Assembly: GCF_900103345.1 (NCBI RefSeq)
Contig: NZ_LT629702.1
Coordinates: 4,340,001-4,404,000, forward strand
Reading direction: 5' to 3'
Source: Pseudomonas azotoformans
GTDB taxonomy: Bacteria > Pseudomonadota > Gammaproteobacteria > Pseudomonadales > Pseudomonadaceae
DNA length: 64,000 nucleotides
In this document: positions 45,229-53,534 of the stretch, in pieces
Layout of the letters: every line of letters starts with the position of its first letter
Numbering within the stretch: position 1 is the first letter of the stretch
Program-made: the position numbers and the translations under genes
Notes under the pieces: generated by a model
The model's input: only the letters and a program-made list of their open reading frames with translations
Database searches by the model: none
What the model was told of the DNA's origin: nothing

Positions 45229-45894
45229 TCAGCGCACGCTGCTTTCGAAGCGGTTCACACCCGCCAATTCCAGCACCAACTCATCCCCCACATTCAGCGG
45301 GCCCACTCCGGCCGGGGTGCCGGTGAGGATCACGTCGCCCGCCTGCAGCGAGAAGCAGCCGGCCATGTGCTGGATCATCGGGATGATCGGGTTGAGCATC
45401 TGCGCGCTGTTGCCGTCCTGGCGCACTTCGCCATTGATGCTCAGGCGGATGCCGATGTCGGTCACGTCGGCAAACGTGCTGCCCACCACGAACGGTGCAA
45501 TCACCGCCGCGCCGTCGAAGGACTTGGCGATTTCCCACGGCAGGCCCTTGGCTTTCAGCTCAGCCTGCTTGTCACGCAGGGTCAGGTCCAGGGCCGGGGC
45601 GAAGCCGGAGATGGCATCCAGCACTTCTTCACGGCTGGGCTTGTTCGACAACGGCTTGCCGATCAATACCGCGATTTCCGCTTCGTAATGCACCGAACCG
45701 CGTTCGGTCGGGATGCTGAAACCGCCTTCCAGCGGCACCACACAACTGCCCGGCTTGATGAACAACAACGGCTCGGTCGGCACCGGGTTGTCCAGTTCCT
45801 TGGCGTGTTCGGCGTAGTTACGCCCGATACACACCACTTTCCCGACCGGAAAGTGGATGTTGGTGCCGTCGACATACTTGTGCTGGTAGCTCAT
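45229..45894 (-). CDS. Fumarylacetoacetate hydrolase family protein
   Basis: This is a 221-residue single-domain FAH-fold protein. VVCIGRNYAEHAKELDNPVP near residue 19, SVHYEAEIAVLIGK near residue 67 (metal-binding Glu pair) and VILTGTPAGVGPL near 193 are the family motifs. Members hydrolyse or decarboxylate acyl-pyruvates or oxaloacetate with a divalent metal. It lies 21 bp downstream of the D-2-hydroxyglutarate dehydrogenase on the same strand, so they are probably one unit. Confidence 0.9.
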   Translation of the reverse strand: MSYQHKYVDGTNIHFPVGKVVCIGRNYAEHAKELDNPVPTEPLLFIKPGSCVVPLEGGFSIPTERGSVHYEAEIAVLIGKPLSNKPSREEVLDAISGFAPALDLTLRDKQAELKAKGLPWEIAKSFDGAAVIAPFVVGSTFADVTDIGIRLSINGEVRQDGNSAQMLNPIIPMIQHMAGCFSLQAGDVILTGTPAGVGPLNVGDELVLELAGVNRFESSVR

Positions 45895-45915
45895 GGAACG
45901 ACTCCTTCAGGGCGA

Positions 45916-47310
45916 TTAAACAGCGAAGATCTTGCCAGGGTTCATGATCCCGTTCGGGTCGAACACCGCTTTGACGGCCTTCATGTACTCGATTTCCACC
46001 GGCGAGCGGCTGTAGGTCAGGTAGTCACGCTTGGTCATGCCCACGCCGTGTTCGGCGGAGATCGAACCGTTGTACTTCTCGACGGTTTCGAACACCCACT
46101 TGTTCACGGTGGCGCACTTGGCAAAGAACTCGTCCTTGCTCAGGTTTTCCGGCTTGAGGATGTTCAGGTGCAGGTTGCCGTCGCCGATGTGGCCGAACCA
46201 GACGATTTCGAAGTCCGGGTAGTGTTCGCCGACGATCGCGTCGATTTCCTTCAAGAACGCCGGTACTTTGGAGACAGTCACCGAGATATCGTTCTTGTAT
46301 GGGGTCCAGTGGGAAATCGTCTCGGAGATGTACTCGCGCAGTTTCCACAGGTTGTGCAGCTGGGTTTCGCTCTGGCTCATCACGCCGTCCAGCACCCAGC
46401 CCTGTTCTACGCAGTGCTCGAAGGTTTCCAGCGCGTGGTTGGCGACTTCTTCGGTGGTGGCTTCGAATTCCAGCAGCGCATAGAACGGGCATTCGGTTTC
46501 GAACGGCGCCGGCACGTCGCCACGGCCCATGACCTTGGCCAGGGCCTTGTCGGAGAAGAATTCGAAGGCGGTCAGGTCCAGTTTGCTCTGGAACGCGTGC
46601 AATACCGGCATGATCGAATCAAAGTCAGTCGTACCGAGCACCATGGCGGTGAGGTTCTTCGGCGCACGGTCCAGGCGCATGGTGGCCTCGACCACAAAGC
46701 CCAGGGTGCCTTCGGCGCCGATGAACAGTTGACGCATGTCGTAGCCGGTGGCGTTCTTGATCAGGTCGCGGTTCAGCTCCAGTACATCACCCTTGCCGGT
46801 AACGACCTTCATGCCGGCCACCCAGTTGCGGGTCATGCCGTAGCGAATCACCTTGATTCCGCCGGCATTGGTGCCGATATTGCCGCCAATCTGGCTGGAA
46901 CCCGACGACGCGAAGTCCACCGGGTAGTACAGGCCTTTTTCTTCGGCGACGTTCTGCAATTGCTTGGTGACCACGCCCGGCTGGCACACGGCGGTGCGGT
47001 CGGTGAGGTTCACGTCGAGAATCTGGTTCATGTAGTCGAACGACACCACCACTTCGCCATTCGCCGCCACGGCAGCGGCCGACAGGCCAGTACGCCCACC
47101 GGATGGCACCAGCGCGACCTTGTGGGTATTGGCCCAACGCACGATGGCCTGGACCTGCTCAGTGGTCTTGGGGAAGACGATGGCGGTCGGCGCGGGTGCG
47201 AAGTGCTTGGTCCAATCCTTGCCGTAAGCCTCCAGGGAGTCTGCATCGGTCAGCACTTTGCCGGGCTCAACCAGGGTCTTTAGCTCATCAATCAGGGCAG
47301 GATGGGTCAT
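45916..47310 (-). CDS. d2hgdh: D-2-hydroxyglutarate dehydrogenase (FAD-binding oxidase)
   Basis: This is a 464-residue FAD-linked oxidase of the VAO type. VPSGGRTGLSAAAVA near residue 70 binds FAD, FASSGSSQIGGNIGTNAGGIK near residue 130 is the signature, and AEHGVGMTKRDYL near 422 closes the active site. It is the neighbour of serA, the same order as the characterised D2HGDH of P. aeruginosa and P. stutzeri, which reoxidises D-2-hydroxyglutarate made by SerA. ATG 47310 is preferred because the family starts MTHPALIDELK; an in-frame upstream ATG adds ten residues. Glycolate oxidase is the alternative family reading. Confidence 0.88.
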   Translation of the reverse strand: MTHPALIDELKTLVEPGKVLTDADSLEAYGKDWTKHFAPAPTAIVFPKTTEQVQAIVRWANTHKVALVPSGGRTGLSAAAVAANGEVVVSFDYMNQILDVNLTDRTAVCQPGVVTKQLQNVAEEKGLYYPVDFASSGSSQIGGNIGTNAGGIKVIRYGMTRNWVAGMKVVTGKGDVLELNRDLIKNATGYDMRQLFIGAEGTLGFVVEATMRLDRAPKNLTAMVLGTTDFDSIMPVLHAFQSKLDLTAFEFFSDKALAKVMGRGDVPAPFETECPFYALLEFEATTEEVANHALETFEHCVEQGWVLDGVMSQSETQLHNLWKLREYISETISHWTPYKNDISVTVSKVPAFLKEIDAIVGEHYPDFEIVWFGHIGDGNLHLNILKPENLSKDEFFAKCATVNKWVFETVEKYNGSISAEHGVGMTKRDYLTYSRSPVEIEYMKAVKAVFDPNGIMNPGKIFAV

Positions 47311-47385
47311 CGACAGAACTCTCGAACAATTCATGGTCATCCTGAGAACGCTTCACGTCGCAGGAATGAGTGTTTAGCGGGGCGC

Positions 47386-47399
47386 GTATGCTAGCATAC
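47386..47399. promoter_or_regulatory. Perfect 14-bp palindrome between D2HGDH and serA
   Basis: gtatgctagcatac is its own reverse complement and lies 116 bp before serA and 75 bp before the D2HGDH start. TATGCT reads on both strands, so it could be an overlapping pair of -10 boxes or an operator for both divergent genes. Confidence 0.5.
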
Positions 47400-47515
47400 C
47401 GCCCCCGCAGGACAGAGCCCAAGGGCGTTTCTGCGGTGACGGCTTTCCTGCCGTCCGGGTCAGCTTATGTGATCCGATTCCCTGCCATTTTTCTCCGGGA
47501 TACAGGTTTACGCAG

Positions 47516-48745
47516 ATGAGCAAGACTTCTCTCGATAAGAGCAAGATCAAGTTCCTTCTTCTGGAAGGCGTCCACCCATCGGCCGTCGAAGTTCTGAAGG
47601 CCGCCGGGTACTCCAGCATTGAGTACATCACCAGTTCTCTGCCGGAAGCCCAGCTCAAGGAAAAGATCGCCGACGCGCACTTTATCGGCATTCGCTCCCG
47701 CACTCAGCTGACCGAAGAAATCTTCGATCACGCCAAGAAACTCGTGGCGGTCGGCTGTTTCTGCATCGGCACCAACCAGGTCGACCTGTCTGCTGCGCGC
47801 GAGCGCGGCATCGCGGTGTTCAACGCACCGTACTCCAACACCCGTTCCGTTGCGGAGCTGGTGCTGGCCGAGGCCATCCTGTTGTTGCGCGGCATTCCCG
47901 AGAAAAACGCCTCCTGCCACCGTGGCGGCTGGATCAAGAGCGCGGCCAACTCCTTCGAGATCCGTGGCAAGAAGCTGGGCATCATCGGCTACGGCTCGAT
48001 CGGTACCCAGTTGTCGGTCCTGGCTGAAGGCCTGGGCATGCAGGTGTTCTTCTACGACACCCTGACCAAGCTGCCATTGGGCAACGCCACCCAAGTGGCC
48101 AGCCTGACCGAGCTGCTGGGTATGTCCGACATCGTGACCCTGCACGTTCCGGAAACCGCTGAGACCCAGTGGATGATGGGCGAGAAGGAAATCCGCGCCA
48201 TCAAGAAGGGCGGCATCCTGATCAACGCGGCACGCGGTACTGTGGTCGAACTGGACGCCCTGGCCGACGCGATCAAGGACAAGCACCTGATCGGCGCCGC
48301 CATCGACGTGTTCCCGGTCGAGCCTCGCTCCAACGACGACATCTTCGAAAGCCCGCTGCGTGGCCTGGACAACGTGATCCTGACCCCGCACATCGGTGGT
48401 TCCACCGCTGAAGCCCAAGCCAACATTGGCCTGGAAGTGGCCGAGAAGCTGGTCAAGTACAGCGACAACGGTACTTCGGTATCGTCCGTGAACTTCCCGG
48501 AAGTGGCCCTGCCGGCTCACCCTGGCAAGCACCGTCTGCTGCACATCCACCAGAACATCCCTGGCGTGATGATGGAGATCAACAAGGTCTTCGCGGAAAA
48601 CGGCATCAACATCTCCGGTCAGTTCCTGCAGACCAACGAGAAGGTCGGCTACGTGGTGATCGACGTCGACGCCGAGTACTCGGACCTGGCGCAAGAGAAG
48701 CTGCAGCACATCAACGGCACTATCCGTAGCCGCGTGTTGTTCTAA
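47516..48745 (+). CDS. serA: D-3-phosphoglycerate dehydrogenase
   Basis: This is a 409-residue enzyme. The NAD-binding motif is LGIIGYGSIGTQLSVLAEGLG near residue 156 (in blocks), GGILINAARGTVVELDALADA near residue 228 carries substrate-site residues, and LTPHIGGSTAEAQANIG holds the catalytic His. A C-terminal ACT domain (about 335-409) gives serine feedback. It oxidises 3-phosphoglycerate in serine synthesis and can reduce 2-oxoglutarate to D-2-hydroxyglutarate. A good terminator follows. Confidence 0.97.
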   Translation: MSKTSLDKSKIKFLLLEGVHPSAVEVLKAAGYSSIEYITSSLPEAQLKEKIADAHFIGIRSRTQLTEEIFDHAKKLVAVGCFCIGTNQVDLSAARERGIAVFNAPYSNTRSVAELVLAEAILLLRGIPEKNASCHRGGWIKSAANSFEIRGKKLGIIGYGSIGTQLSVLAEGLGMQVFFYDTLTKLPLGNATQVASLTELLGMSDIVTLHVPETAETQWMMGEKEIRAIKKGGILINAARGTVVELDALADAIKDKHLIGAAIDVFPVEPRSNDDIFESPLRGLDNVILTPHIGGSTAEAQANIGLEVAEKLVKYSDNGTSVSSVNFPEVALPAHPGKHRLLHIHQNIPGVMMEINKVFAENGINISGQFLQTNEKVGYVVIDVDAEYSDLAQEKLQHINGTIRSRVLF

Positions 48746-48763
48746 GGTTTCAACCGCACCACG

Positions 48764-48794
48764 AAAAAGGGAGCCCCTAGAGGCTCCCTTTTTT
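48764..48794 (+). terminator. Intrinsic terminator after serA
   Basis: gggagcc (48769-48775) pairs with ggctccc (48782-48788) around a short loop and is followed by six T. An A-run on the other side lets it act for the convergent DUF4399 gene too. Confidence 0.9.
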
Positions 48795-48809
48795 GCATCT
48801 GAACAAATC

Positions 48810-49250
48810 TTACTTGACGTTAACCGTGACGACTTTCGAGGCTACAGTGGGCTCGAACTGGCGGTGCACGTTATCGCCCGCTACCAGCTGCAAGGTGTGT
48901 TTGCCTGGGGTCAGTGTCAGCTCGGTTTCGGTTTGCGCCTTGCCGAAATGAATCGAGGTGGCAGTGGCCGGGATAGCCTCGTCTGCTTTGAGCGACGTTA
49001 CGTCCTGGTCGACCAGCAGGTGATGGTGACCGGCACCGGGCACCTGCTTGTCGATCGGTTCCAGGTCCAGACCCTTCACGCCAAATTTGACGGTGAAGGT
49101 CTTGTCGACGGTCGCGCCATCTTTGGGCGATACGATAAACACCTCGGCGCCTTTGGGGGCGGGGGTGCGCGGAACATCAGCAGCATTCGCCAACATCGAA
49201 GCACCCAGCATCAGGGAGGCCAGGGTGGCACGGGACAAAAGGGCTTTCAT
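48810..49250 (-). CDS. DUF4399 exported protein
   Basis: This is a 146-residue protein with signal peptide MKALLSRATLASLMLGASMLANA. The mature part matches DUF4399: EVFIVSPKDGATVDKTFTV near residue 38, GAGHHHLLVDQ near residue 73 and GKHTLQLVAGDNVHRQF near 118. The three adjacent His suggest a metal-binding site in the periplasm. I chose ATG 49250 because the signal peptide starts there with gagaag upstream. The function is unknown. Confidence 0.85.
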   Translation of the reverse strand: MKALLSRATLASLMLGASMLANAADVPRTPAPKGAEVFIVSPKDGATVDKTFTVKFGVKGLDLEPIDKQVPGAGHHHLLVDQDVTSLKADEAIPATATSIHFGKAQTETELTLTPGKHTLQLVAGDNVHRQFEPTVASKVVTVNVK

Positions 49251-49384
49251 TCGCTTCTCCAGTTTTTCTGTGAAATCTGTAGGGTTATGACAACTTCGCG
49301 ACAAATTGCTGTCCAAGGCACTCAACACCATAGCAAAGCGATGCTGACCGGCGCCTCGCACATAAAAATTCTCTAGGAGTGACC

Positions 49385-49912
49385 ATGCGCTTTTCGCCTG
49401 GCCTGTTACTGCTGCTTCCCCTTCTGAGCCCACTGGCTCACGCCGAACTGGTCGATGATGTGTTCGATCGTGGCGAACTGCGCATCGCCCTTGAAGCCAA
49501 TACGCCACCGTTCAACTTCAAGGACGGCGACAAACTCACCGGTTTTGAAGTGGAACTGGGTGAACTTCTGGCCAAGGAAATGGACGTGCGCTCCTCGTTC
49601 ATCACCACCGATGACGCCGACTTGCTGCCAGGGGTGGCAACCGGCAAGTACGACGTGGCCATCAACCATATCGCTAAGACTGCCGACCTTGAGGATCAGT
49701 TCGATTTCAGCGAGGTTTATCGCGAGAAGCCCGATTTGGCGATCCCGTTCCAAAAGGGTAACCCGGCGTTCAAGACGAGCCTGGACGGCGCGCTGAAACG
49801 GCTGAAGGAGGATGGCCGGTTAAAGGCGCTGTCGCAGAAGTGGTTTGAGGGAGAAGCCCCGACTACAGCTGCGCCAGTGCCTGCGCAGCCTCAGCCAGCT
49901 CCAGCTCACTGA
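49385..49912 (+). CDS. Short periplasmic amino-acid-binding protein (SBP_bac_3), single-lobe form
   Basis: This is a 175-residue protein with signal peptide MRFSPGLLLLLPLLSPLAHA. FDRGELRIALEANTPPFNF near residue 29 and VATGKYDVAINHIAKT near residue 82 are lobe-1 motifs of family 3 binding proteins. The usual middle section (lobe 2, about 80 residues) is missing: the sequence jumps from FSEVYREKPDLAIPF to the C-terminal GALKRLKEDGRLKALSQKW. It ends with a Pro/Ala/Gln tail. The start is ATG 49385 (ggagtg upstream); GTG 49379 is possible. The shortening looks like an internal deletion that keeps the frame. No permease lies nearby. Confidence 0.8.
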   Translation: MRFSPGLLLLLPLLSPLAHAELVDDVFDRGELRIALEANTPPFNFKDGDKLTGFEVELGELLAKEMDVRSSFITTDDADLLPGVATGKYDVAINHIAKTADLEDQFDFSEVYREKPDLAIPFQKGNPAFKTSLDGALKRLKEDGRLKALSQKWFEGEAPTTAAPVPAQPQPAPAH

Positions 49913-50345
49913 ACACCTGCACGCCGTGCCGCTTGAGCAGCGCCGCGGTTACGCCCTCGCCACTCACTTTCACGCCGGTAAAGGTACCGTCATAGGTGAG
50001 CAGGTTGCCGCAGGATGGACTATTGGCCTTGAGCACCGCGATGCGGATATCGTGGCGTTGCACCAGCGCCAGTGCCTGGCGGGCGCCATCAAGGAACGCT
50101 GCGCTGAAATCTTCGCCCTCGGCCGTCAGCACCTGGGCACGCCCCTCCCACACATCCACACCCTGCCCGCCGGGGATCTCGGCGGCAGGTCGTGGCGTTG
50201 GCAAACCACCCGACACTTCCGGGCAGATCGCAACCACACGCCCCTCGGCCTGCCACGCTGCCAATTGGTCGAACGGCCCGCTGGCCCCGCCGTCGTAACG
50301 CACCTTGTGCCCGAGCAGGCAGCGGCTGATCAGAATCTTTTCCAT
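49863..50345 (-). CDS. DUF523 family protein
   Basis: This is a 160-residue protein opening MEKILISRCLLGHKVRYDGG. CPEVSGGLPTPRPAAEI near residue 40 and LKANSPSCG near residue 105 are DUF523 motifs with conserved Cys residues. Its role is unknown. Its 3' end overlaps the convergent binding-protein gene by 50 bp. It lies 2 bp downstream of the dioxygenase gene, so the two are co-transcribed. I chose ATG 50345 because the longer frame lies inside the dioxygenase. Confidence 0.85.
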   Translation of the reverse strand: MEKILISRCLLGHKVRYDGGASGPFDQLAAWQAEGRVVAICPEVSGGLPTPRPAAEIPGGQGVDVWEGRAQVLTAEGEDFSAAFLDGARQALALVQRHDIRIAVLKANSPSCGNLLTYDGTFTGVKVSGEGVTAALLKRHGVQVFSELELAEAAQALAQL

Positions 50346-50347
50346 GT

Positions 50348-50980
50348 TTAAAACGGCTCGTTGCCCCGCCGGCGAAACCAGCCGGTGAGGGACAGGCGTT
50401 CGCGCGTGGCGGGCATGACTTCGTGGGGCACCTCGCCCGACAGGAACACCACCAGGCAACCGCCTGTGGGCACCACGTCGTATTCGACGCCGTCCTTGAG
50501 GTACATGCGCAACTGGCCGCCATGCTCGGGCAGCCAGGCGTCATTCAAGTAGATCACCGCCGAGACCATGCGCCGGTCATCGTCGCGGAAACGGTCCAGG
50601 TGCTTGAGGTAAAACGCCCCCGGCGGGTACATCGCGAAGTGGCTCTCGAAGTCTTCCAGGCCCAGGAACAGGCCACGGTTCATCGCCAGGCGCAGGCTGT
50701 CCATCACCGCCATATAGGTGTCGCAGACTGCCGCATCGCCCTCTTCCAACCATTGGATGTGGTCACCGCGAATGCCTTCGCGGATCTCCTGGGCCGGGCC
50801 GCGCCCTACCGCCGCCGGGGCCAGCTCACCTTCGGCCTTGCGTTTACGGCACTCAGCCGCCAGTTCCAGGGTCAGAGCCTGGGGCAGGAAGCCGTCCTGT
50901 CGGGACCAGCCCTTTTCGGCCAGGTCGTCGACAATACGTTGCAGCAAGGGGTGATCGAGGGGTATTTGCATGGCGCGCAT
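50348..50980 (-). CDS. 2-oxoglutarate/Fe(II)-dependent dioxygenase, prolyl-hydroxylase type
   Basis: This is a 210-residue protein. The iron triad is visible as KHLDRFRDDDRR (HxD) near residue 110 and GEVPHEVMPATRERLSLTGW (distal His and the Arg that holds 2-oxoglutarate) near residue 180. It hydroxylates a protein or small-molecule substrate that is unknown. The start is uncertain: in-frame ATGs lie at 50989, 50980 and 50971, and 50980 has ggat 6 bp upstream. DUF523 follows after 2 bp. Confidence 0.83.
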   Translation of the reverse strand: MRAMQIPLDHPLLQRIVDDLAEKGWSRQDGFLPQALTLELAAECRKRKAEGELAPAAVGRGPAQEIREGIRGDHIQWLEEGDAAVCDTYMAVMDSLRLAMNRGLFLGLEDFESHFAMYPPGAFYLKHLDRFRDDDRRMVSAVIYLNDAWLPEHGGQLRMYLKDGVEYDVVPTGGCLVVFLSGEVPHEVMPATRERLSLTGWFRRRGNEPF

Positions 50981-51111
50981 AGTATCCATACGCCTGTGAA
51001 TCCGACAGAGCCGCCGAGCGTCTGAATGTACTTTAGTCAGGTGACTGATAGGACTTCTCGACAAATCCTACGCCCGACACGGACAATAGTGGCCGACTGA
51101 CAGGAGTCCCT

Positions 51112-51864
51112 ATGCGTCGTTTGTTTTTTTCCTTGCTGATGTTCTGCGTTTTGCCCGCCTGGGCAGACGGCTATGACCAGTTGTACAAGGTCGCCGGCTG
51201 GGCCGAACAACGTGCGCATTTCAATGACGCCCTCAGTGCCGCCCAGCAACGCTACCGCAATAGCCTGCCGCCAGCGGTGTACCAGGCGCTGGTGGACAAC
51301 AGTAGTAAACGCTTTGCCGCCCAGGCGGTGGACCAGCGTGCCGAAGCACAGCTGCGCAAGCACCTGGCGGACCCTAAGCCAGCCCTGGCGTTTTTCCAAT
51401 CGCCCCTGGGCCGCAAGATTGTTGCCGCCGAACTGCTCGCCACCCGCCGCGACCAACTGGCGAAAAACGCCCAGGGTTTGCCGAAAATCGAAGCCGACGC
51501 CACCCGCAGCCTGATCATCGGCCACCTGGCCCAGGCCCTGCCGGCGCGCGAAGCCGGCGCGGAAGTCAGCCTGGCGATTGCCGGCGTGGCGGCCGACAGC
51601 CTGAGCCAGATGATCCCCGGCCTGCTGGGCGGCGGCCAGGCCCAGGGTATGTTGAATGGCCAACGCGAGCGGTTGATGCAGCAGATCGACAAGGACCTGA
51701 ACAACACACTGCTGTACGTTTATCGGGATCTGTCCGACCCGGAGCTGGAAGAATTCGCGACGTTTGCGGAGTCGCCGGAGGGTAAGGCGTATTACCAGGC
51801 GGCGCTTGCAGCCATCCGCGCCGGGCTGGCGGTCGGGCAAAGCACTTCCAGCCTTACGCAGTAA
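51112..51864 (+). CDS. DUF2059 exported protein
   Basis: This is a 250-residue protein with signal peptide MRRLFFSLLMFCVLPAWA. Helical repeats and YRDLSDPELEEFATFAESPEGKAYYQ near the C-terminus (in blocks) match DUF2059, a family of periplasmic proteins without known function. The RBS caggag lies upstream of ATG 51112. A single palindromic repeat follows the stop. Confidence 0.85.
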   Translation: MRRLFFSLLMFCVLPAWADGYDQLYKVAGWAEQRAHFNDALSAAQQRYRNSLPPAVYQALVDNSSKRFAAQAVDQRAEAQLRKHLADPKPALAFFQSPLGRKIVAAELLATRRDQLAKNAQGLPKIEADATRSLIIGHLAQALPAREAGAEVSLAIAGVAADSLSQMIPGLLGGGQAQGMLNGQRERLMQQIDKDLNNTLLYVYRDLSDPELEEFATFAESPEGKAYYQAALAAIRAGLAVGQSTSSLTQ

Positions 51865-51865
51865 A

Positions 51866-51899
51866 AAATGTGGGAGGGGGCAAGCCCCCTCCCACATTT
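51866..51899. repeat. Collapsed REP palindrome
   Basis: The arms aaatgtgggaggggg and ccccctcccacattt pair perfectly around the 4-nt loop caag. It looks like a REPIN that has lost its central section. It lies between convergent DUF2059 and alpha/beta-hydrolase genes and could act as a terminator-like hairpin. Confidence 0.85.
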
Positions 51900-51907
51900 G
51901 GCTCGCG

Positions 51908-52831
51908 TTAGTTCAGGTGTTGGGTGAGATAGCTGAAGTACTGCTCACGAATCTCCGGAATCTCATTGGCCAAATGATGCCTGCCACGCGGCAGCATCAA
52001 CACCTCCGGCTGGTCGAACTTGCTGCGCAACACCTGCAGGTTGTGCTGCCAATCCACAGTCATATCCTCTTCACCCTGCACAATCACCGGTCGCCGAGGG
52101 CTGTGCGGTGCGGCTTCGATGCGTTTGATCCAGCGCGCCAGGGCCCCCACCCAGGCAGTGGGCAACTGGCGCGGTTGCAGCGGGTCGGCTTCAAGGAACG
52201 GTTTGAACGCGGGGTCATTGGTGTTTTCGCTGAACCGCCGCGCAATGCCTTTGACGAACGGGCGCAACAGGTAATAGCTGAGCTGCGACCAACCCCAGGC
52301 ACGCGGGCGCACCAGGGGGGACAGCAGGAAGGTCTTGCCCTGGGCCGGGCTGTCGGCGCCGTGGTTGAGCAGGTGGTCCACCACCACCGCGCCGCCGGTG
52401 CTTTGCCCGAACAGGTGCCAGGGTTGCGGCAACTGCAGGGCTTCGGCCTGGGTAAACAGGGCCTGCAGCACGTGCTGGTACACCGCGAAATCATCGATGC
52501 TGGCGCGCGCGCCGCTGGACAGCCCGTGCCCTGGCAGATCGCAGGCGATCACCACAAAACCCTGGTCCAGCGCCCACTTCACCACATGGCGGTACAGGCC
52601 CATATGGTCGTAGAAGCCGTGGTACATGAACAGCGTCGCCACAGGCTTGGGCGGCCACCACACTTGCGCGACCACCTCGAAACCGTCCACCTCGAAGCGC
52701 CCCAGGCGGCTCACGGCCTGGTCCAGCCCGTAGAAACGCTGGTAGACCCGTGCCTCGGCTGAAAGCGGTTGCGCATCCACCAGGGGCTGCAAGCTTTCGC
52801 GCAGATGATCGGGGTCAAAGGTAACGGGCAT
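51908..52831 (-). CDS. Alpha/beta hydrolase, lysophospholipase-like
   Basis: This is a 307-residue enzyme. VVIACDLPGHGLSSGAR near residue 90 and HLFGQSTGGAVVVDHLL near residue 137 (GxSxG nucleophile elbow, GQSTG) are typical of the monoglyceride lipase/lysophospholipase group. VIVQGEEDMTVDWQ holds the acid, and PRGRHHLANE near 285 the catalytic His. Substrate is unknown. ATG 52831 has ggaagc 6 bp upstream; the longer frame has no support. Confidence 0.88.
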   Translation of the reverse strand: MPVTFDPDHLRESLQPLVDAQPLSAEARVYQRFYGLDQAVSRLGRFEVDGFEVVAQVWWPPKPVATLFMYHGFYDHMGLYRHVVKWALDQGFVVIACDLPGHGLSSGARASIDDFAVYQHVLQALFTQAEALQLPQPWHLFGQSTGGAVVVDHLLNHGADSPAQGKTFLLSPLVRPRAWGWSQLSYYLLRPFVKGIARRFSENTNDPAFKPFLEADPLQPRQLPTAWVGALARWIKRIEAAPHSPRRPVIVQGEEDMTVDWQHNLQVLRSKFDQPEVLMLPRGRHHLANEIPEIREQYFSYLTQHLN

Positions 52832-52930
52832 AAAGGCTTCCAGACTGGCGGCGAAGATGAATATCGAGCTGCGATATTCATCTGTCAGGACAAGCATGGC
52901 AAGCTACGCGACCTTCGAGGATACATCTGA

Positions 52931-53506
52931 ATGCGACCGCCCTACCGCACCGCCCTATTCGCCAGCCTGATCCTGGTTATCTGCGCCGGCGTGCTGTGGG
53001 CGGCCTATGACTGGTTCCAGGGCCGCTACCTGCGCGCCTTCAGCGAACACACTGCGGTGTTTTCCGGCGACCCATTGAAGCTGCCCGCCGACCTCGCCGG
53101 CCCCGGCCCGATCCGCCTGGTGCACTTCTGGGACCCGGCCTGCCCGTGCAACGTCGGCAACCAGCAGCACCTGGGCGAGCTGATCGAGCAATACGCACCC
53201 CAAGGCGTCGAGTTCTATGCCCTGCAAAAACCCGGCAGCCACGGCCAACTGCCCGACAACCTGCGCACGATGAAAACCCTCAGCGCCCTGCCCGGCGCCG
53301 ACCAGGTGCCGGCCAGCCCAGCCGTGGGGATCTGGGATCGCACAGGCAAGCTCGCGTATTTCGGCCCCTACAGCGAGGGCCTCACGTGCAACTCCAGCAA
53401 CAGCTTCATTGAGCCGATCCTCAAGGCCCTAGACGCGGGACGCCAGATAAATGCTACTCACACCCTGGCAGTGGGCTGCTATTGTTCGTGGCCAAAAGGC
53501 TCGTAA
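52931..53506 (+). CDS. DUF6436 thioredoxin-like exported protein
   Basis: This is a 191-residue protein with an N-terminal membrane anchor (ALFASLILVICAGVLWAAYDW). VHFWDPACPCNVGNQQHL near residue 62 has a CPC motif in the position of the thioredoxin CxxC, and PAVGIWDRTGKLAYFGPYSEG follows. The CPC in place of CxxC suggests altered redox chemistry. It lies 28 bp upstream of the acylase gene on the same strand. Confidence 0.8.
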   Translation: MRPPYRTALFASLILVICAGVLWAAYDWFQGRYLRAFSEHTAVFSGDPLKLPADLAGPGPIRLVHFWDPACPCNVGNQQHLGELIEQYAPQGVEFYALQKPGSHGQLPDNLRTMKTLSALPGADQVPASPAVGIWDRTGKLAYFGPYSEGLTCNSSNSFIEPILKALDAGRQINATHTLAVGCYCSWPKGS

Positions 53507-53534
53507 CCCGCCTCTCTCTTGGTAAGGAATGTTC

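Noticed and set aside
45217..47283. 688-codon plus-strand ORF opposite D2HGDH and FAH genes
   Set aside because: Shadow spanning two real minus-strand genes.
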